IMG/VR virus record: IMGVR_UViG_3300023184_000004
Span: 1-39,633 of that record
Source of the DNA: a virus
DNA length: 39,633 nt
Direction: 5' to 3' (one strand)
In this document: piece after piece, positions 22,710-32,726 of the stretch
Layout: each line of letters begins with the position of its first letter
How positions within the stretch are numbered: the stretch's first letter is position 1
The notes under the pieces: model-generated
The model's database searches: none
Seen by the model: only the letters and a program-made list of their open reading frames with translations
What the model was told of the DNA's origin: nothing
Made by a program: the position numbers and the translations under genes

Positions 22710-22795
22710 TGTTGGCGGATAGGGAGTCCGGAGCTGACTACCGAGAAAGAGTTGCTCAACGGTATCCGCCAACAGGTGTTAGTGTATCATCTGTT

Positions 22796-23674
22796 ATGGC
22801 TAAAAGCAATCCTAAGAACAAACCTAAAGGTATTGATGATCAGATCATTGGCGGTATTCGTGCGATCATGTCTCCGTGGCTTGGTACACCGCCAGGTGAG
22901 TTACCTGTCATTACTCGAACTAAAGAACTTGAACGTCAAACAGCGATTATGTTGGATCAAAACATTACTGGCGGGATGATTGGGGCTGGTGTTAAAGGTG
23001 ATAAAGCTTTAGCGAAACAAGCTGCGATCAATGCTGCTGCATTAGGGGCTGGTTATATTGCTGGCAAAGCGATGCAAAAAGTTTTACCTATTGTGGAAGC
23101 AAAGTTGGGTAACGAAATTGGTGTGCATTTATCAAATACCGATGGATTAAAAAAAATTACATATTCGCCTGAACACGTAATGGGTATTGGGCCTGGTAGA
23201 ACTAATGTGCCTCAACCAGAAACAACTTTTAAGTTTTCTCCATACCGTAATGTAAAAAATGGTGTTCCTATTGGCCCTATTTCAAACAACGATTTGGCTT
23301 ACAAAGTTGCGGATTTTAATTTAGATGTAAGCCAAAAATTAGAGAGAAATCCTCAAATATATGCGTATGTAACTAAAAGCAAAGTTGGAGTGCGCGATCC
23401 TAATGTTAGACCAAATATCCCAGCGTATATGGTGCCAAATCAACGTGTTATAGGCCAAGCAAAATTAGACGATTCTGGGTTTTTAGAATTTGGCAATCCA
23501 CGGCAAGAAACACATCTTACGCAAAACACACAATCAATTTTGAAGGCTTTACTTCGTGCAAAACAAGTTACGCAATCTAACGCGCAAACAACTTTGAACG
23601 CTGTTCGCGGTGTAGCGGGTGTAGTCACACAAAAAACTGGTACTAAATTAAACAATAAAAATAAGCGTCGTTAA
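22796..23674 (+). CDS. Unknown protein in the small-terminase position
   Basis: ATG 22796 is chosen because the longer upstream frame runs through the promoter and is not protein-like. No good ribosome site is seen (AGGTG is 17 bases away, inside the hairpin arm). The 292-residue product has a basic start, a Gly/Ala-rich helical stretch about 50-100 (AAINAAALGAGYIAGKAMQK), then a beta-rich half and basic end (NNKNKRR). It precedes terminase, where a small terminase is expected, but it has no DNA-recognition domain I recognise. A virion or packaging protein is the best guess. Confidence 0.55.
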   Translation: MAKSNPKNKPKGIDDQIIGGIRAIMSPWLGTPPGELPVITRTKELERQTAIMLDQNITGGMIGAGVKGDKALAKQAAINAAALGAGYIAGKAMQKVLPIVEAKLGNEIGVHLSNTDGLKKITYSPEHVMGIGPGRTNVPQPETTFKFSPYRNVKNGVPIGPISNNDLAYKVADFNLDVSQKLERNPQIYAYVTKSKVGVRDPNVRPNIPAYMVPNQRVIGQAKLDDSGFLEFGNPRQETHLTQNTQSILKALLRAKQVTQSNAQTTLNAVRGVAGVVTQKTGTKLNNKNKRR

Positions 23675-25656
23675 TGCCTGCTGGTCGTTCGGGGCGGCGA
23701 CAAGTACCGCCACAAGACGTGGCAAGATACTGGCAATCCCGTGCATCAGGGATGTCCATAAAAGAAGCAGCAAAGATAGCTGCTATCCATTACAACACAG
23801 CACAAAAATGGGATGCTAAACGCCGTGTAGCACAAGCCGACCTGGAGTTGGCTCGAATAGATACAGGCAAAGTACGTAAACGTGAAGGCGGTGTACAAGC
23901 CGATCAGTGGAAACAGGTTATGGATGTTGCCGATCTGCCACCTGTTATACCGTTTGATCGTCTATGCCCTGAAGCGCAACGTGCTTTAGATGATTTTGAT
24001 TATTTTCGTAAACGCTATTTGGGGCGTGTCCCTTCGCCGTGGCAGGTTGATGCCGCATACAAGATTGTTGCATGGTTGGAGTCCCCTGAGAAAGAGTTTG
24101 TTTGCTTAAACGTTCCGCCAGGTGCCGGCAAGTCAACCTTGTTTCATGATTGTGCTGTTTGGATGATTGTTCGTAACCGTAAAATCCGTGTGCTGATCGG
24201 TTCGGTGACACAAACATTGGCTAAACAGTATTCTCGTCGTATCCGCGAAACTTTGGAACGGCCTTTCCCTTTGGAACCTGACGCGATCCTTGTCGAGAAA
24301 GGATTAGCGGTAAACGCTGAAGCTTGTCTGTCTATTGACTATGGCAGGTTTAAGCCGCAGTCGTCTGGTGCGTTGTGGCGGGCAGAAGAATTCGTGGTTG
24401 AACAAGAATCGTTGGGTGGTTTAGACAACAAAGAACCAACCGTGTCGGCTTACGGTATAGATTCCGAATTCATTGGTCATCGAGCTGATCTATGTTTGTT
24501 TGACGACGTTGCATCCTCAGAGAACTCTAAAGAATCAGTTGCGCGAGACAAACTGTTGGAACGGTGGGATACGATGGCTGAAGCACGATGCGACCCAGGT
24601 GGGTTGCTGGCCGTCATCGGGCAACGTCTTGGTTCCGGTGACTTGTATGCCCACTGTTTGAGTAAAATCACTTACGAAGATTTGGAAGATGACTACGACG
24701 GGTCCGACACCACCAACCAAACGATCAGTGTCGAGCCGGCAAAAAAATCTAAGTACCATCATCTAGTATATAAAGCATATTACGAAGATTTGGATACCGG
24801 TAAAGCATCTAAACGCACTACTGCACCAGCATGGCCTAACGGTCCGATGCTTGACCCGTACCGTTTGTCGTGGAAAGATTTATCGTACATCCGCTATAGC
24901 AGTCCACAAAAGTTTGAGGTCGTGTATCAGCAACAAGATTTAGCTGAAGGCACATATCTGATTGAAAGGGTGTGGGCTACCGGCGGGATGGGACCTGACG
25001 GTGTGGTGTATCCAGGGTGTATAGACCAAGATCGCAGACCAGGGTACATTCCACATGATCTACGCCCACCTATCATTTCGATTGCGTCAGTTGACCCGTC
25101 ACCAACAATGTTTTGGGCTATCCAATGGTGGCTCTACCAGCCTGAAACCAATCTTAGGTATCTTGTCGATGTTGAACGATGCAAACTTACCGCAGAAGAA
25201 CTGTTGGGCTATGACACGGGGAACCGTACCTATTCGGGGATCATGGAAGAATGGCAGAACCGATCATTTGACATGGGGTATCCGATCTCTCATTGGATTG
25301 TGGAAGTAAACGCAGCGCAACGCTTCCTGCTGGCACACGACTTTGTACGCAAATGGCAGTCATTACAGGGCGTGAATGTTGTACCGCACACCACTAGCCG
25401 TAACAAACTGGATGAAAATTTGGGTGTTGAAGCTTTGTTGCCACCGTTGTGGCGCACCGGTCAGGTCAGGTTGCCGTCTATGCGGGAGAATTGGAAAACG
25501 TTGGCGTTCGTCGAGGAGATGTCGTCGTGGACTCGTAACAAAAAGAACGGCACCGACCTTGTGATGGCACACTGGTTCGCAGAGCTACATGTACCGCAAC
25601 TACGCCCAGTGGTCGCACCACCACGCCAATGGCGGCCTTCATGGTTTGTGGCGTGA
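23674..25656 (+). CDS. Terminase large subunit with N-terminal helix-turn-helix
   Basis: The 660-residue packaging motor has Walker A VPPGAGKST (147-155), Walker B LCLFDDV (D277, D278) and a nuclease half with SVDPSP and acidic residues beyond residue 460. It cuts concatemeric DNA and drives it into the head by ATP hydrolysis. Residues about 10-55 (YWQSRASGMSIKEAAKIAAI then HYNTAQKWD) look like a helix-turn-helix, normally found in the small subunit. That would make it a fused recognition domain. ATG overlaps the upstream stop (TAATG). Confidence 0.88.
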   Translation: MPAGRSGRRQVPPQDVARYWQSRASGMSIKEAAKIAAIHYNTAQKWDAKRRVAQADLELARIDTGKVRKREGGVQADQWKQVMDVADLPPVIPFDRLCPEAQRALDDFDYFRKRYLGRVPSPWQVDAAYKIVAWLESPEKEFVCLNVPPGAGKSTLFHDCAVWMIVRNRKIRVLIGSVTQTLAKQYSRRIRETLERPFPLEPDAILVEKGLAVNAEACLSIDYGRFKPQSSGALWRAEEFVVEQESLGGLDNKEPTVSAYGIDSEFIGHRADLCLFDDVASSENSKESVARDKLLERWDTMAEARCDPGGLLAVIGQRLGSGDLYAHCLSKITYEDLEDDYDGSDTTNQTISVEPAKKSKYHHLVYKAYYEDLDTGKASKRTTAPAWPNGPMLDPYRLSWKDLSYIRYSSPQKFEVVYQQQDLAEGTYLIERVWATGGMGPDGVVYPGCIDQDRRPGYIPHDLRPPIISIASVDPSPTMFWAIQWWLYQPETNLRYLVDVERCKLTAEELLGYDTGNRTYSGIMEEWQNRSFDMGYPISHWIVEVNAAQRFLLAHDFVRKWQSLQGVNVVPHTTSRNKLDENLGVEALLPPLWRTGQVRLPSMRENWKTLAFVEEMSSWTRNKKNGTDLVMAHWFAELHVPQLRPVVAPPRQWRPSWFVA

Positions 25657-25692
25657 TACTATAACGGATACTTTGATTTGTATTGGAGATAT

Positions 25693-27453
25693 GTGCGTAG
25701 TGTAGAAGAAATTGTTGAACTCTATAACCAAAGGCGCATAGCCGCAGGTCCCGTACATAACCAGATGCGGCGCGTACGCGAACTAGCCAACGGCGATGTA
25801 ATCGTACCTTTGAACGAGTTAGACAAAAACGCTAAAGCATCCGTAGCCAACCTGCTAGTACAAGGGTTGGATCAGATGTCTATGCGTGTTTCTAGCACCA
25901 TGCCAACACCGTACTTCCCGCCAATCAAAGAAGGATCAGAACGATCCAAGTCATCTGCCCGTCAACGCAAAAAAGCGATGATGGCTATATGGGATGAAAA
26001 CAAAATGCAAATGAAACTACGCCGACGCGCCCGACACCTGTTGGGATACTCGCAGTCAGCTGTAGTTCTTAAACCAAACTTCCGCACCCTGAACCCACAA
26101 TGGACTGTACGCAACCCGTTAGACACATTTGCTGCACCAGTAGACGACCCTGACGACATGCTCCCAGATGACTGCATCTTTACATTCCGTGCATCCGCAT
26201 CATACCTTCTTGCCAACTACGGTCAAGAACTTGCAGACAAACTTCGTATGGGTCGCGTGGATTCTGACAGCCGATACACAATGCTCGAATACGTTGACGC
26301 AGAATCATTACAGTTAATAGTTTTAGGAGCAGAGGACAACCCATCGCTTAACACTTCCGAACGCGCAGGGTTTAACGCACTAGGTTTAGAAAACATCCCC
26401 AACCGAACCGGTATGCCTTTAGCAGTAGTAGCCAATCGGATAACGTTAGATAAACCGCGTGGACAATTTGACGGCGTTATGGGCATGTACTACACACGCG
26501 CACGACTACAAGCTTTAACAGAGATCGCTATTGAGCGCGGTATTTTCCCTGAAGAATACCTTGTTGCAAGACAAGGTGAAAACCCAGAGATATTGCAAGT
26601 AGCAGACGGCAAAAACGGTGTCCTCGGAGTAGTCAAAGGTGGCGACATCCAACAACTACAACTCAACCCAGGCTACAAAACCGATACAGCGTTAGACAGA
26701 CTTGAACGACAAGAACGACTTGAAGGTGCAATACCAGCAGAGTTCGGTGGCGAATCAGGATCAAACATTCGTACAGGCCGTCGAGGAGACTCGGTGCTGT
26801 CAGCAACAGTTGATTACCGTGTACAAGAAGCGCAATCAACTTTTGAAGCATCAATGTTTGAAGAAGATAAAGTCGCTATCGCTATCGAGAAAGCCTATTG
26901 GGGTGACTACCCTAAAACATTTTTTATCCCATCACGTTCATCTATCGGACAAGAAACCTACATCCCGAACAAGATATGGCAAACCGACTTCCATTATGTC
27001 GCATACTCGGCAGCAGGATCAGATGTCAACTCGCTAATCATCGGACTCGGACAACGACTCGGTACAGGGCTGATGTCAAAAGAATCCGCAAGAGAAGCCG
27101 ACCCGCTAATCACAGACCCAGAACTAGAACACGACAGACTCATCGCAGAAGGTGTCGAAGCAGCGTTACTGTCATCCATCCAGCAGCAAGCAATAAATCC
27201 ACAAGGCCCATACCAGCCAGACGATCTCGCCTATTTGACACGTCTAGTTGTGGAACAAGATGTTACATTGTTTGAAGCAGTGAAACGAACAGATCAACGC
27301 GCCCGTGACCGTCAAGCACAAGCAATGCCACAAGGCGCACCAGAAACAATGCCTGGACTAGCAAACCCTGGGATGGGAGCAGAAGCACCCGTACAAGGAC
27401 CAGCTGGCGCACCACCGTTAGAAGCATTACTCGCACAACTAGGGGGAAGATAA
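25693..27453 (+). CDS. Portal protein
   Basis: The start is GTG 25693, four bases after GGAG, exactly the spacing at 3872 and 4494; an earlier in-frame TTG at 25678 would place the GGAG inside the gene. The 586-residue product fits portal size and position after terminase. It has a helical, charged middle with a GYSQSAVVLKPNFR strand and a Gln/Pro/Ala-rich C-terminus. Twelve subunits would form the ring for DNA entry and exit. There is no single signature motif, so the call rests on order, size and general pattern. Confidence 0.78.
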   Translation: MRSVEEIVELYNQRRIAAGPVHNQMRRVRELANGDVIVPLNELDKNAKASVANLLVQGLDQMSMRVSSTMPTPYFPPIKEGSERSKSSARQRKKAMMAIWDENKMQMKLRRRARHLLGYSQSAVVLKPNFRTLNPQWTVRNPLDTFAAPVDDPDDMLPDDCIFTFRASASYLLANYGQELADKLRMGRVDSDSRYTMLEYVDAESLQLIVLGAEDNPSLNTSERAGFNALGLENIPNRTGMPLAVVANRITLDKPRGQFDGVMGMYYTRARLQALTEIAIERGIFPEEYLVARQGENPEILQVADGKNGVLGVVKGGDIQQLQLNPGYKTDTALDRLERQERLEGAIPAEFGGESGSNIRTGRRGDSVLSATVDYRVQEAQSTFEASMFEEDKVAIAIEKAYWGDYPKTFFIPSRSSIGQETYIPNKIWQTDFHYVAYSAAGSDVNSLIIGLGQRLGTGLMSKESAREADPLITDPELEHDRLIAEGVEAALLSSIQQQAINPQGPYQPDDLAYLTRLVVEQDVTLFEAVKRTDQRARDRQAQAMPQGAPETMPGLANPGMGAEAPVQGPAGAPPLEALLAQLGGR

Positions 27454-27816
27454 ATGGCTGAAGCAAAACTGCCTGTAACAACAGCAACAAACCAACAGTA
27501 CGGTATGGCGTTAGCGCAACAAAAATCGCAACAAGCTGTACCTATGGGGCAGTCACCTGTATCGGCACCACAACAACCAGCGACAACTAAAGTGAAGCCA
27601 GGTTCGTTGACCCCGTTGACAGCACCAACAAATCGACCTAACGAACCGATCACAGCTGGCGCAAACTTCGGTCCAGGACCTAACGCTATGGGTGCAGGTA
27701 TTCCTATGATGCCGTCGCAAGGAATGATGGCAGCACAAGAGTTACGTCAGATAGCACAAATGTTCCCCACCGATGACCTATTAGATTTGTTGGACACCTA
27801 CGGAAACGAACTCTAA
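27454..27816 (+). CDS. Low-complexity linker protein of head module
   Basis: The 120-residue product is rich in Gln, Pro, Ala and Thr and has no obvious fold until a short C-terminal helix (LRQIAQMFPTDDLLDLLDTY). It starts one base after the portal stop and overlaps the next ATG. It may be a portal-associated or scaffold-type factor. The family is not recognised. Confidence 0.55.
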   Translation: MAEAKLPVTTATNQQYGMALAQQKSQQAVPMGQSPVSAPQQPATTKVKPGSLTPLTAPTNRPNEPITAGANFGPGPNAMGAGIPMMPSQGMMAAQELRQIAQMFPTDDLLDLLDTYGNEL

Positions 27817-30800
27817 TGTCATGGGATACAACCGTTGATGCCGCAACAAAGAAAGCTTTGTTTGAAAAAAAAGTTGCTACACCGCAACCGACCCTTGACC
27901 CAAATGTTGCAACAAATTTAAGTAATGTCAAACAACGGGCATCTTGGGTTCCTGTTGAAACACAAGTTGCTTTAGCGAAAGCTGGTGCATCAAATCAGGC
28001 GATAGATGCTGTTGGAAAAATGGCAGCACAAAAAACTATAGACGTGCAAGGAACACCCGAATCGTCAAATTGGTTTGATCGAAACATATATTCTAAAGCT
28101 AAAGCTGCTTCACGTTGGTTGACAGCCGGTTTAGATTTTGTTCCAGAATTTGCACAAGGAGCAATTGCACAAGGCTTTGATGATAACAGTTCTATTGACG
28201 GTTGGTTTATTTCAACCAAACTTGGTTCAATGGTTAAATCAGCACAAGGCGACATTGACCCAAACACAGGTCTGGCTGTAACCGCCGGCGAAGGCTGGTT
28301 TGTTGGCGAAGATTTACTGAAACGACAAGCCGAACGTGCAAGACGTTATCGTGGCACGATTAACGGTTCAGCGTTCACTGTTGGTCGAGCAGCAGCTAAC
28401 ACCGTATTCAAAGCCAACACTGTTCCGTACAATATTTTTTCTGGGATAATTGACGGTTTAATAATGATTAAAACCGATCCAACCGGCCCAATCACACACG
28501 CAATTAAAGAATATAAAGACGTTACAACTCTTGTTCCAAGATTAACGCAACTACAAGTAGCCGATCTTAGAGCAGCATTGTTTGATGGTGCCGGAATAAT
28601 TCCAGGGTTAGCTGATGTCGGCTTAAATGAAACCAAATATGCACAGTTCATGGAACGTAATGGTCGCGCTCGACAACTTGTATCCAATTTACGGGAAGAA
28701 ACTGATGCAGTAAAAATCATGGATCAATTTGACCAGAACCCAAATATTTCTAACGAGATGTTGGATTTGCTTGCTAAAGCTAAAACTGATGACGAAGTTA
28801 AATCAATATTAGGTGTCGCATTTTCGTTGACTAATGGAGCGTTAACAGATGAGATTCGTACTTTACAAGCAGGCAAAATATCTAGTGGTTTACGCAGCAT
28901 CGGCGGGAACCTTATTGAACGTACCCCGTTGGCTGGAAGTAAGTTGCTTAAAAAAGGCAGCCAACTTGTTGCACGGTATTTAACTGAAAAACCTGAACGG
29001 GCTTTAATTATTAGTGGCGATCAACGACAAAACTCTAATGCTGTTAAATCAATTATTAACTATCTTCGCACCGTTGGCGCATCCGACGAAACTGTTTCTG
29101 CTATAGGAGCTAAAGCAATTAAAGCATTTACGGCAAACGGAACACGTGCAGATCAAAAAGCAACTTTGAATATTTTTGATGAAACTATCCGAGAAACATT
29201 ACGGATGAACAAAATTGCTCCAGAAATTATTGATGAAGTTATGACCAGAGGCAAAACAGGTGTAAGTAATTTGCGAGCGTACATGTTGGATCGTTTAGGT
29301 TTTGCCACCGATAACGGGTTTGGTAAAGTGTTGCTAAACAAATCTAGAGATTATTTGCCAGCCGAAGAAATAGATAGCATCTTGTCAACTATAGGCAAAG
29401 GTGGAAATGCTGAAATCATTTCACCATTGCACATATCCGAATTGTTGCAACGGACACAAGTATTACCAGATCCAAGAGAACTGCGGCGTTTAACATCAAA
29501 TCGTTTTTTTGGGATAGGTGAAAAAGTAGGCTCTATTGCCGGTAACACTACGAGCCGTTTAGTTACAACAATAACTGATGAAAAAACATACGATTTACTT
29601 TCAGAACAAGTAGCAGCATTAAAAAAACAAATAGTTAGCACAACACTCAAGGGCGAAAATGAAGCGATATACGCAGAAATAAAAAAGTTAAATGCAGAGA
29701 AAGAAGCATTGAAAGTAAACGTGCTTAGGCGTGTTCGCACAGGCGAGCAACGTGGTGCTGTTGCAGCAATGGATTTGTTACAAAACGAAATTTGGAAACC
29801 GTTAAGTTTGATGACCGGTGGATACGTTGTCCGTAACTCGATTGATGCTCAAGTGCGTATGGCTTTTTCAAATTTGCCTTCAGTGTTTGTTCACCCAGGC
29901 GAATACATACAATTGGTTCTAGGGACAACTAAACGGTCAACATTAAAAGGCGAGTTGCTAACAGATTTACCTTTAGAAGAATATGTTAAAGACGTTAGAG
30001 AAGCAATGACATTTGGGTTGCGAGCAGCAGGGATGACAGAAAAAGATGCTTTTGACCATCTAGTTCACACAAATGATTGGTCTGTAGTTAGCCGTGAGAA
30101 ACCTAACGGCCTTCAATTGCATACCGATGCGGTGTCACAAAATGGGGCGCAAATACATTCAGATCCGTTAATGAAAATTGCTGCACAAACATTTATTGAT
30201 TTTGGTGGTGTTACTAATGAATCACGGAAAGTTGCTGCATCACGCATGAGAGCCGCAATTAAAGATGACCCTGAACTGTATAACCAAATTAAAAGAAACT
30301 TTGCTAACGGCGTAGAAATGGGTGACGTTAAAATGCAAAACGTAGGGACCGAAGTTACAAGCCCAATATTGTTTGACAATTTACAGCAAGATGAAGTCGA
30401 TCATTTGTTAGATCAATACATATACAGAGTCAATATTGACCATGTGCAAATGATGACAGGTGGGGTTTACGATGTTGAATTTGCGTATGCTTTCAACCGG
30501 ATACCGTTACGCGACGCAGAAGGCAATCTTTCTCGGCCAATCAACATGGTTATGTCCGATGTGGAACCAATGGGTAAAGAACAGTCAATACGTGCAGGTT
30601 CGACTGTAATAACAAACGCTGACCCTAACAAACCTACGTTTGGGGTAATAACTAAACTAGAAAACCCAGACACTTTAGAGCGTTATACAGGCAATGTAAA
30701 ACAAAACCCAGATGATTTTGTGGCAACAATACAACCGGTAGTCCATGAAACAGTTAAAGATGGACAAAATTTTGTTACCGCATTTGGTGACAACGGTTTA

Positions 30801-32726
30801 GGTTCAAGGCAGTTTCGTAAAATAGTTATCAATACACCAAACTGGGATGGCAAAACAGGTTTACCATTTGCGCTGAAACGTGAAAGATTGGCTGTAGAAC
30901 GCAACACAAAAGGTTGGCGCAAGTCAATGGATGTTGTAACAAACAAATTTTTTGGTGATCTATACGGTTCGGTAACACGCAAACTTGAACGTTCACCGGT
31001 GTTCAGAAATTTCTATTACAAAGAAGTCGGCAAATATGCAGACGAACTTTCGCCTGAAGGCGCACAAGAAGCATTGGATTTGATAACTGCCGCTGCTAAA
31101 GAAGCCGAAATGTCTGTTGAAAAATATGTTGGCAACAAAAAAATCTTGACAGATTTAGATAAAGCTCTTAAAGGCAAAGGTACAGCATCACTGGAAGAAC
31201 TTGACTCGTATGCGAAACATGCTTCATTGGAGCAAACTAAAGGATTGCTATATGACGCAAGTGCTAAATCAAACTTGGAAGATGCTATGCGTATCATTGC
31301 GCCATTTGCTTCAGCTTGGAAAGAAATTATTGGAACCTACGCCCATGTTTTCGCAGAGAATCCGTTAGGTGCGTACAGGAATACAACAAGGATTTATAAC
31401 GGTTTAGCAGAAGCAGATCCAGATAACGATGGTCGAGGTTTCTTTTTCAATGATCCGGTAACAAACGTTATGTCGTTTATGTTCCCAGGCTCCGGAACTT
31501 TGGCTCAAGCAGTAACAGGGTTAAACGCACCATTGAAAGCACCAGTTTCAAGACTGTCTCAAGGGTTGCAAGTTTATCCTGCATTGGGGCCGTTTATGCA
31601 ATTGGCAGCATCTACGTTAATTCCCGATACACCTAAAACAGATAAAATTGTTTCGTTACTTTTGCCGTACGGCAAAAAAGATATTATGGGTACTGTCGGT
31701 GCTGTTGTTCCTGGTTATTTACAAAAAACGATTCAAGCACTTACGAGGAATGAAGGCAAAATGGATACCGTGTACGCCAACACTTATGTTGAAACGTTGC
31801 GTGCATTGTCGGATTCTGGTGATTATGATTTGAAAGATCCTGATTCTGTAAAAAAACTACAATCAGACGCTAAAGGTAAAGCACAATGGTTAACAGGCTT
31901 TCGAGCTTTGTCACAATTCATTGGGCCGACTGCTGGTTCGACAGAATTCAAAGTGCCAACAAAACAAGGCGATATTTTTGTTAGCGAATTGATTAAAGAA
32001 TTTTATGCTTTGCAAACAAAAGATTATGACAGTGCCGTGTCTACATTTTTGGATCAATTTGGAGACCAAGTTTCACTATATATTTCATCTAAATCAAAGT
32101 CATCTGTACAAGGTTTAGAAGCAACGGAACAGTTTGGTGATTGGGAACGCAGCAATAAAGGGTTGTTAAAAGATTTCCCTGACGTGTCAGCGTATCTTGC
32201 TCCTGGCGGGGATGATTTTTCTTTTACTGTATGGGAACGTCAAATTCGTCAAGGCAAACGCATACGGCTATCAGATAAAGAAATTATTGATTTGGCGCAA
32301 CAACGCATCGGTGCATCAAAGTATCGTTGGGCAAGACAGCAAGTAGGCCCATATCCTAACGAAAGTAATCGCAGTCTGTTGAAACAATATCGAGCTGTTC
32401 TGCATAACCAATATCCTGGTTTTCCGTTGGTGGCTGAATTCAAGGTCGGTGAATACGAGAATCAGGTTGAGCAGATGCGTAACCTAGTTAATGATTCACG
32501 GGTTGCTGATAACGTAACGGCTAACAGTATCAAGACTTATTTGGAGTTACGAGATTACGCTAAAAAGGCTGCTTTGGCACAATTTGGTTCAGACAATATT
32601 AAGCAATCTAAACAAACTCAACCCCTCAGAGACAAGTTGGCTAGTATGGGCGAGATGCTAATACAACAGAACCCTGAATTTGCCCGCGTGTGGCAACGTT
32701 TCCTATCGTACGAAGTTGAGGACTAA
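27816..32726 (+). CDS. Very large virion protein, probable internal/ejection protein
   Basis: At 1636 residues this is by far the largest product. It starts with ATG overlapping the upstream stop. Long helical and acidic stretches alternate with beta segments; near residues 655-720 there is a hydrophobic patch (PLSLMTGGYVVRNSIDAQVR) that could contact membrane. I saw no lysozyme or protease motif. Position between portal and scaffold, and size, match the large ejected internal proteins of short-tailed phages. A tape measure of a siphovirus is the alternative but would lie after tail genes. Confidence 0.6.
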   Translation: MSWDTTVDAATKKALFEKKVATPQPTLDPNVATNLSNVKQRASWVPVETQVALAKAGASNQAIDAVGKMAAQKTIDVQGTPESSNWFDRNIYSKAKAASRWLTAGLDFVPEFAQGAIAQGFDDNSSIDGWFISTKLGSMVKSAQGDIDPNTGLAVTAGEGWFVGEDLLKRQAERARRYRGTINGSAFTVGRAAANTVFKANTVPYNIFSGIIDGLIMIKTDPTGPITHAIKEYKDVTTLVPRLTQLQVADLRAALFDGAGIIPGLADVGLNETKYAQFMERNGRARQLVSNLREETDAVKIMDQFDQNPNISNEMLDLLAKAKTDDEVKSILGVAFSLTNGALTDEIRTLQAGKISSGLRSIGGNLIERTPLAGSKLLKKGSQLVARYLTEKPERALIISGDQRQNSNAVKSIINYLRTVGASDETVSAIGAKAIKAFTANGTRADQKATLNIFDETIRETLRMNKIAPEIIDEVMTRGKTGVSNLRAYMLDRLGFATDNGFGKVLLNKSRDYLPAEEIDSILSTIGKGGNAEIISPLHISELLQRTQVLPDPRELRRLTSNRFFGIGEKVGSIAGNTTSRLVTTITDEKTYDLLSEQVAALKKQIVSTTLKGENEAIYAEIKKLNAEKEALKVNVLRRVRTGEQRGAVAAMDLLQNEIWKPLSLMTGGYVVRNSIDAQVRMAFSNLPSVFVHPGEYIQLVLGTTKRSTLKGELLTDLPLEEYVKDVREAMTFGLRAAGMTEKDAFDHLVHTNDWSVVSREKPNGLQLHTDAVSQNGAQIHSDPLMKIAAQTFIDFGGVTNESRKVAASRMRAAIKDDPELYNQIKRNFANGVEMGDVKMQNVGTEVTSPILFDNLQQDEVDHLLDQYIYRVNIDHVQMMTGGVYDVEFAYAFNRIPLRDAEGNLSRPINMVMSDVEPMGKEQSIRAGSTVITNADPNKPTFGVITKLENPDTLERYTGNVKQNPDDFVATIQPVVHETVKDGQNFVTAFGDNGLGSRQFRKIVINTPNWDGKTGLPFALKRERLAVERNTKGWRKSMDVVTNKFFGDLYGSVTRKLERSPVFRNFYYKEVGKYADELSPEGAQEALDLITAAAKEAEMSVEKYVGNKKILTDLDKALKGKGTASLEELDSYAKHASLEQTKGLLYDASAKSNLEDAMRIIAPFASAWKEIIGTYAHVFAENPLGAYRNTTRIYNGLAEADPDNDGRGFFFNDPVTNVMSFMFPGSGTLAQAVTGLNAPLKAPVSRLSQGLQVYPALGPFMQLAASTLIPDTPKTDKIVSLLLPYGKKDIMGTVGAVVPGYLQKTIQALTRNEGKMDTVYANTYVETLRALSDSGDYDLKDPDSVKKLQSDAKGKAQWLTGFRALSQFIGPTAGSTEFKVPTKQGDIFVSELIKEFYALQTKDYDSAVSTFLDQFGDQVSLYISSKSKSSVQGLEATEQFGDWERSNKGLLKDFPDVSAYLAPGGDDFSFTVWERQIRQGKRIRLSDKEIIDLAQQRIGASKYRWARQQVGPYPNESNRSLLKQYRAVLHNQYPGFPLVAEFKVGEYENQVEQMRNLVNDSRVADNVTANSIKTYLELRDYAKKAALAQFGSDNIKQSKQTQPLRDKLASMGEMLIQQNPEFARVWQRFLSYEVED

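Larger units (their letters stand above)
21861..22795. other. Gene-free, stem-loop-rich region (origin/packaging candidate)
   Basis: No convincing gene was seen in these 935 bp. Perfect stems include 21891-21923 (13 bp), 21995-22008 (5 bp), 22026-22066 (9 bp, 23-base loop), 22463-22477 (5 bp), 22539-22560 (8 bp), 22592-22607 (5 bp) and 22710-22774 (12 bp, 41-base loop). Near 22.2 kb the + strand switches abruptly from A/C-rich to G/T-rich. It separates the early from the packaging genes, a common site for an origin or packaging signal. No DnaA-box cluster was seen. Confidence 0.6.

Noticed and set aside
22520-22795. Upstream extension of the 22796 gene
   Set aside because: It would run through a promoter, direct repeats and hairpins, and the extra residues do not look like protein.
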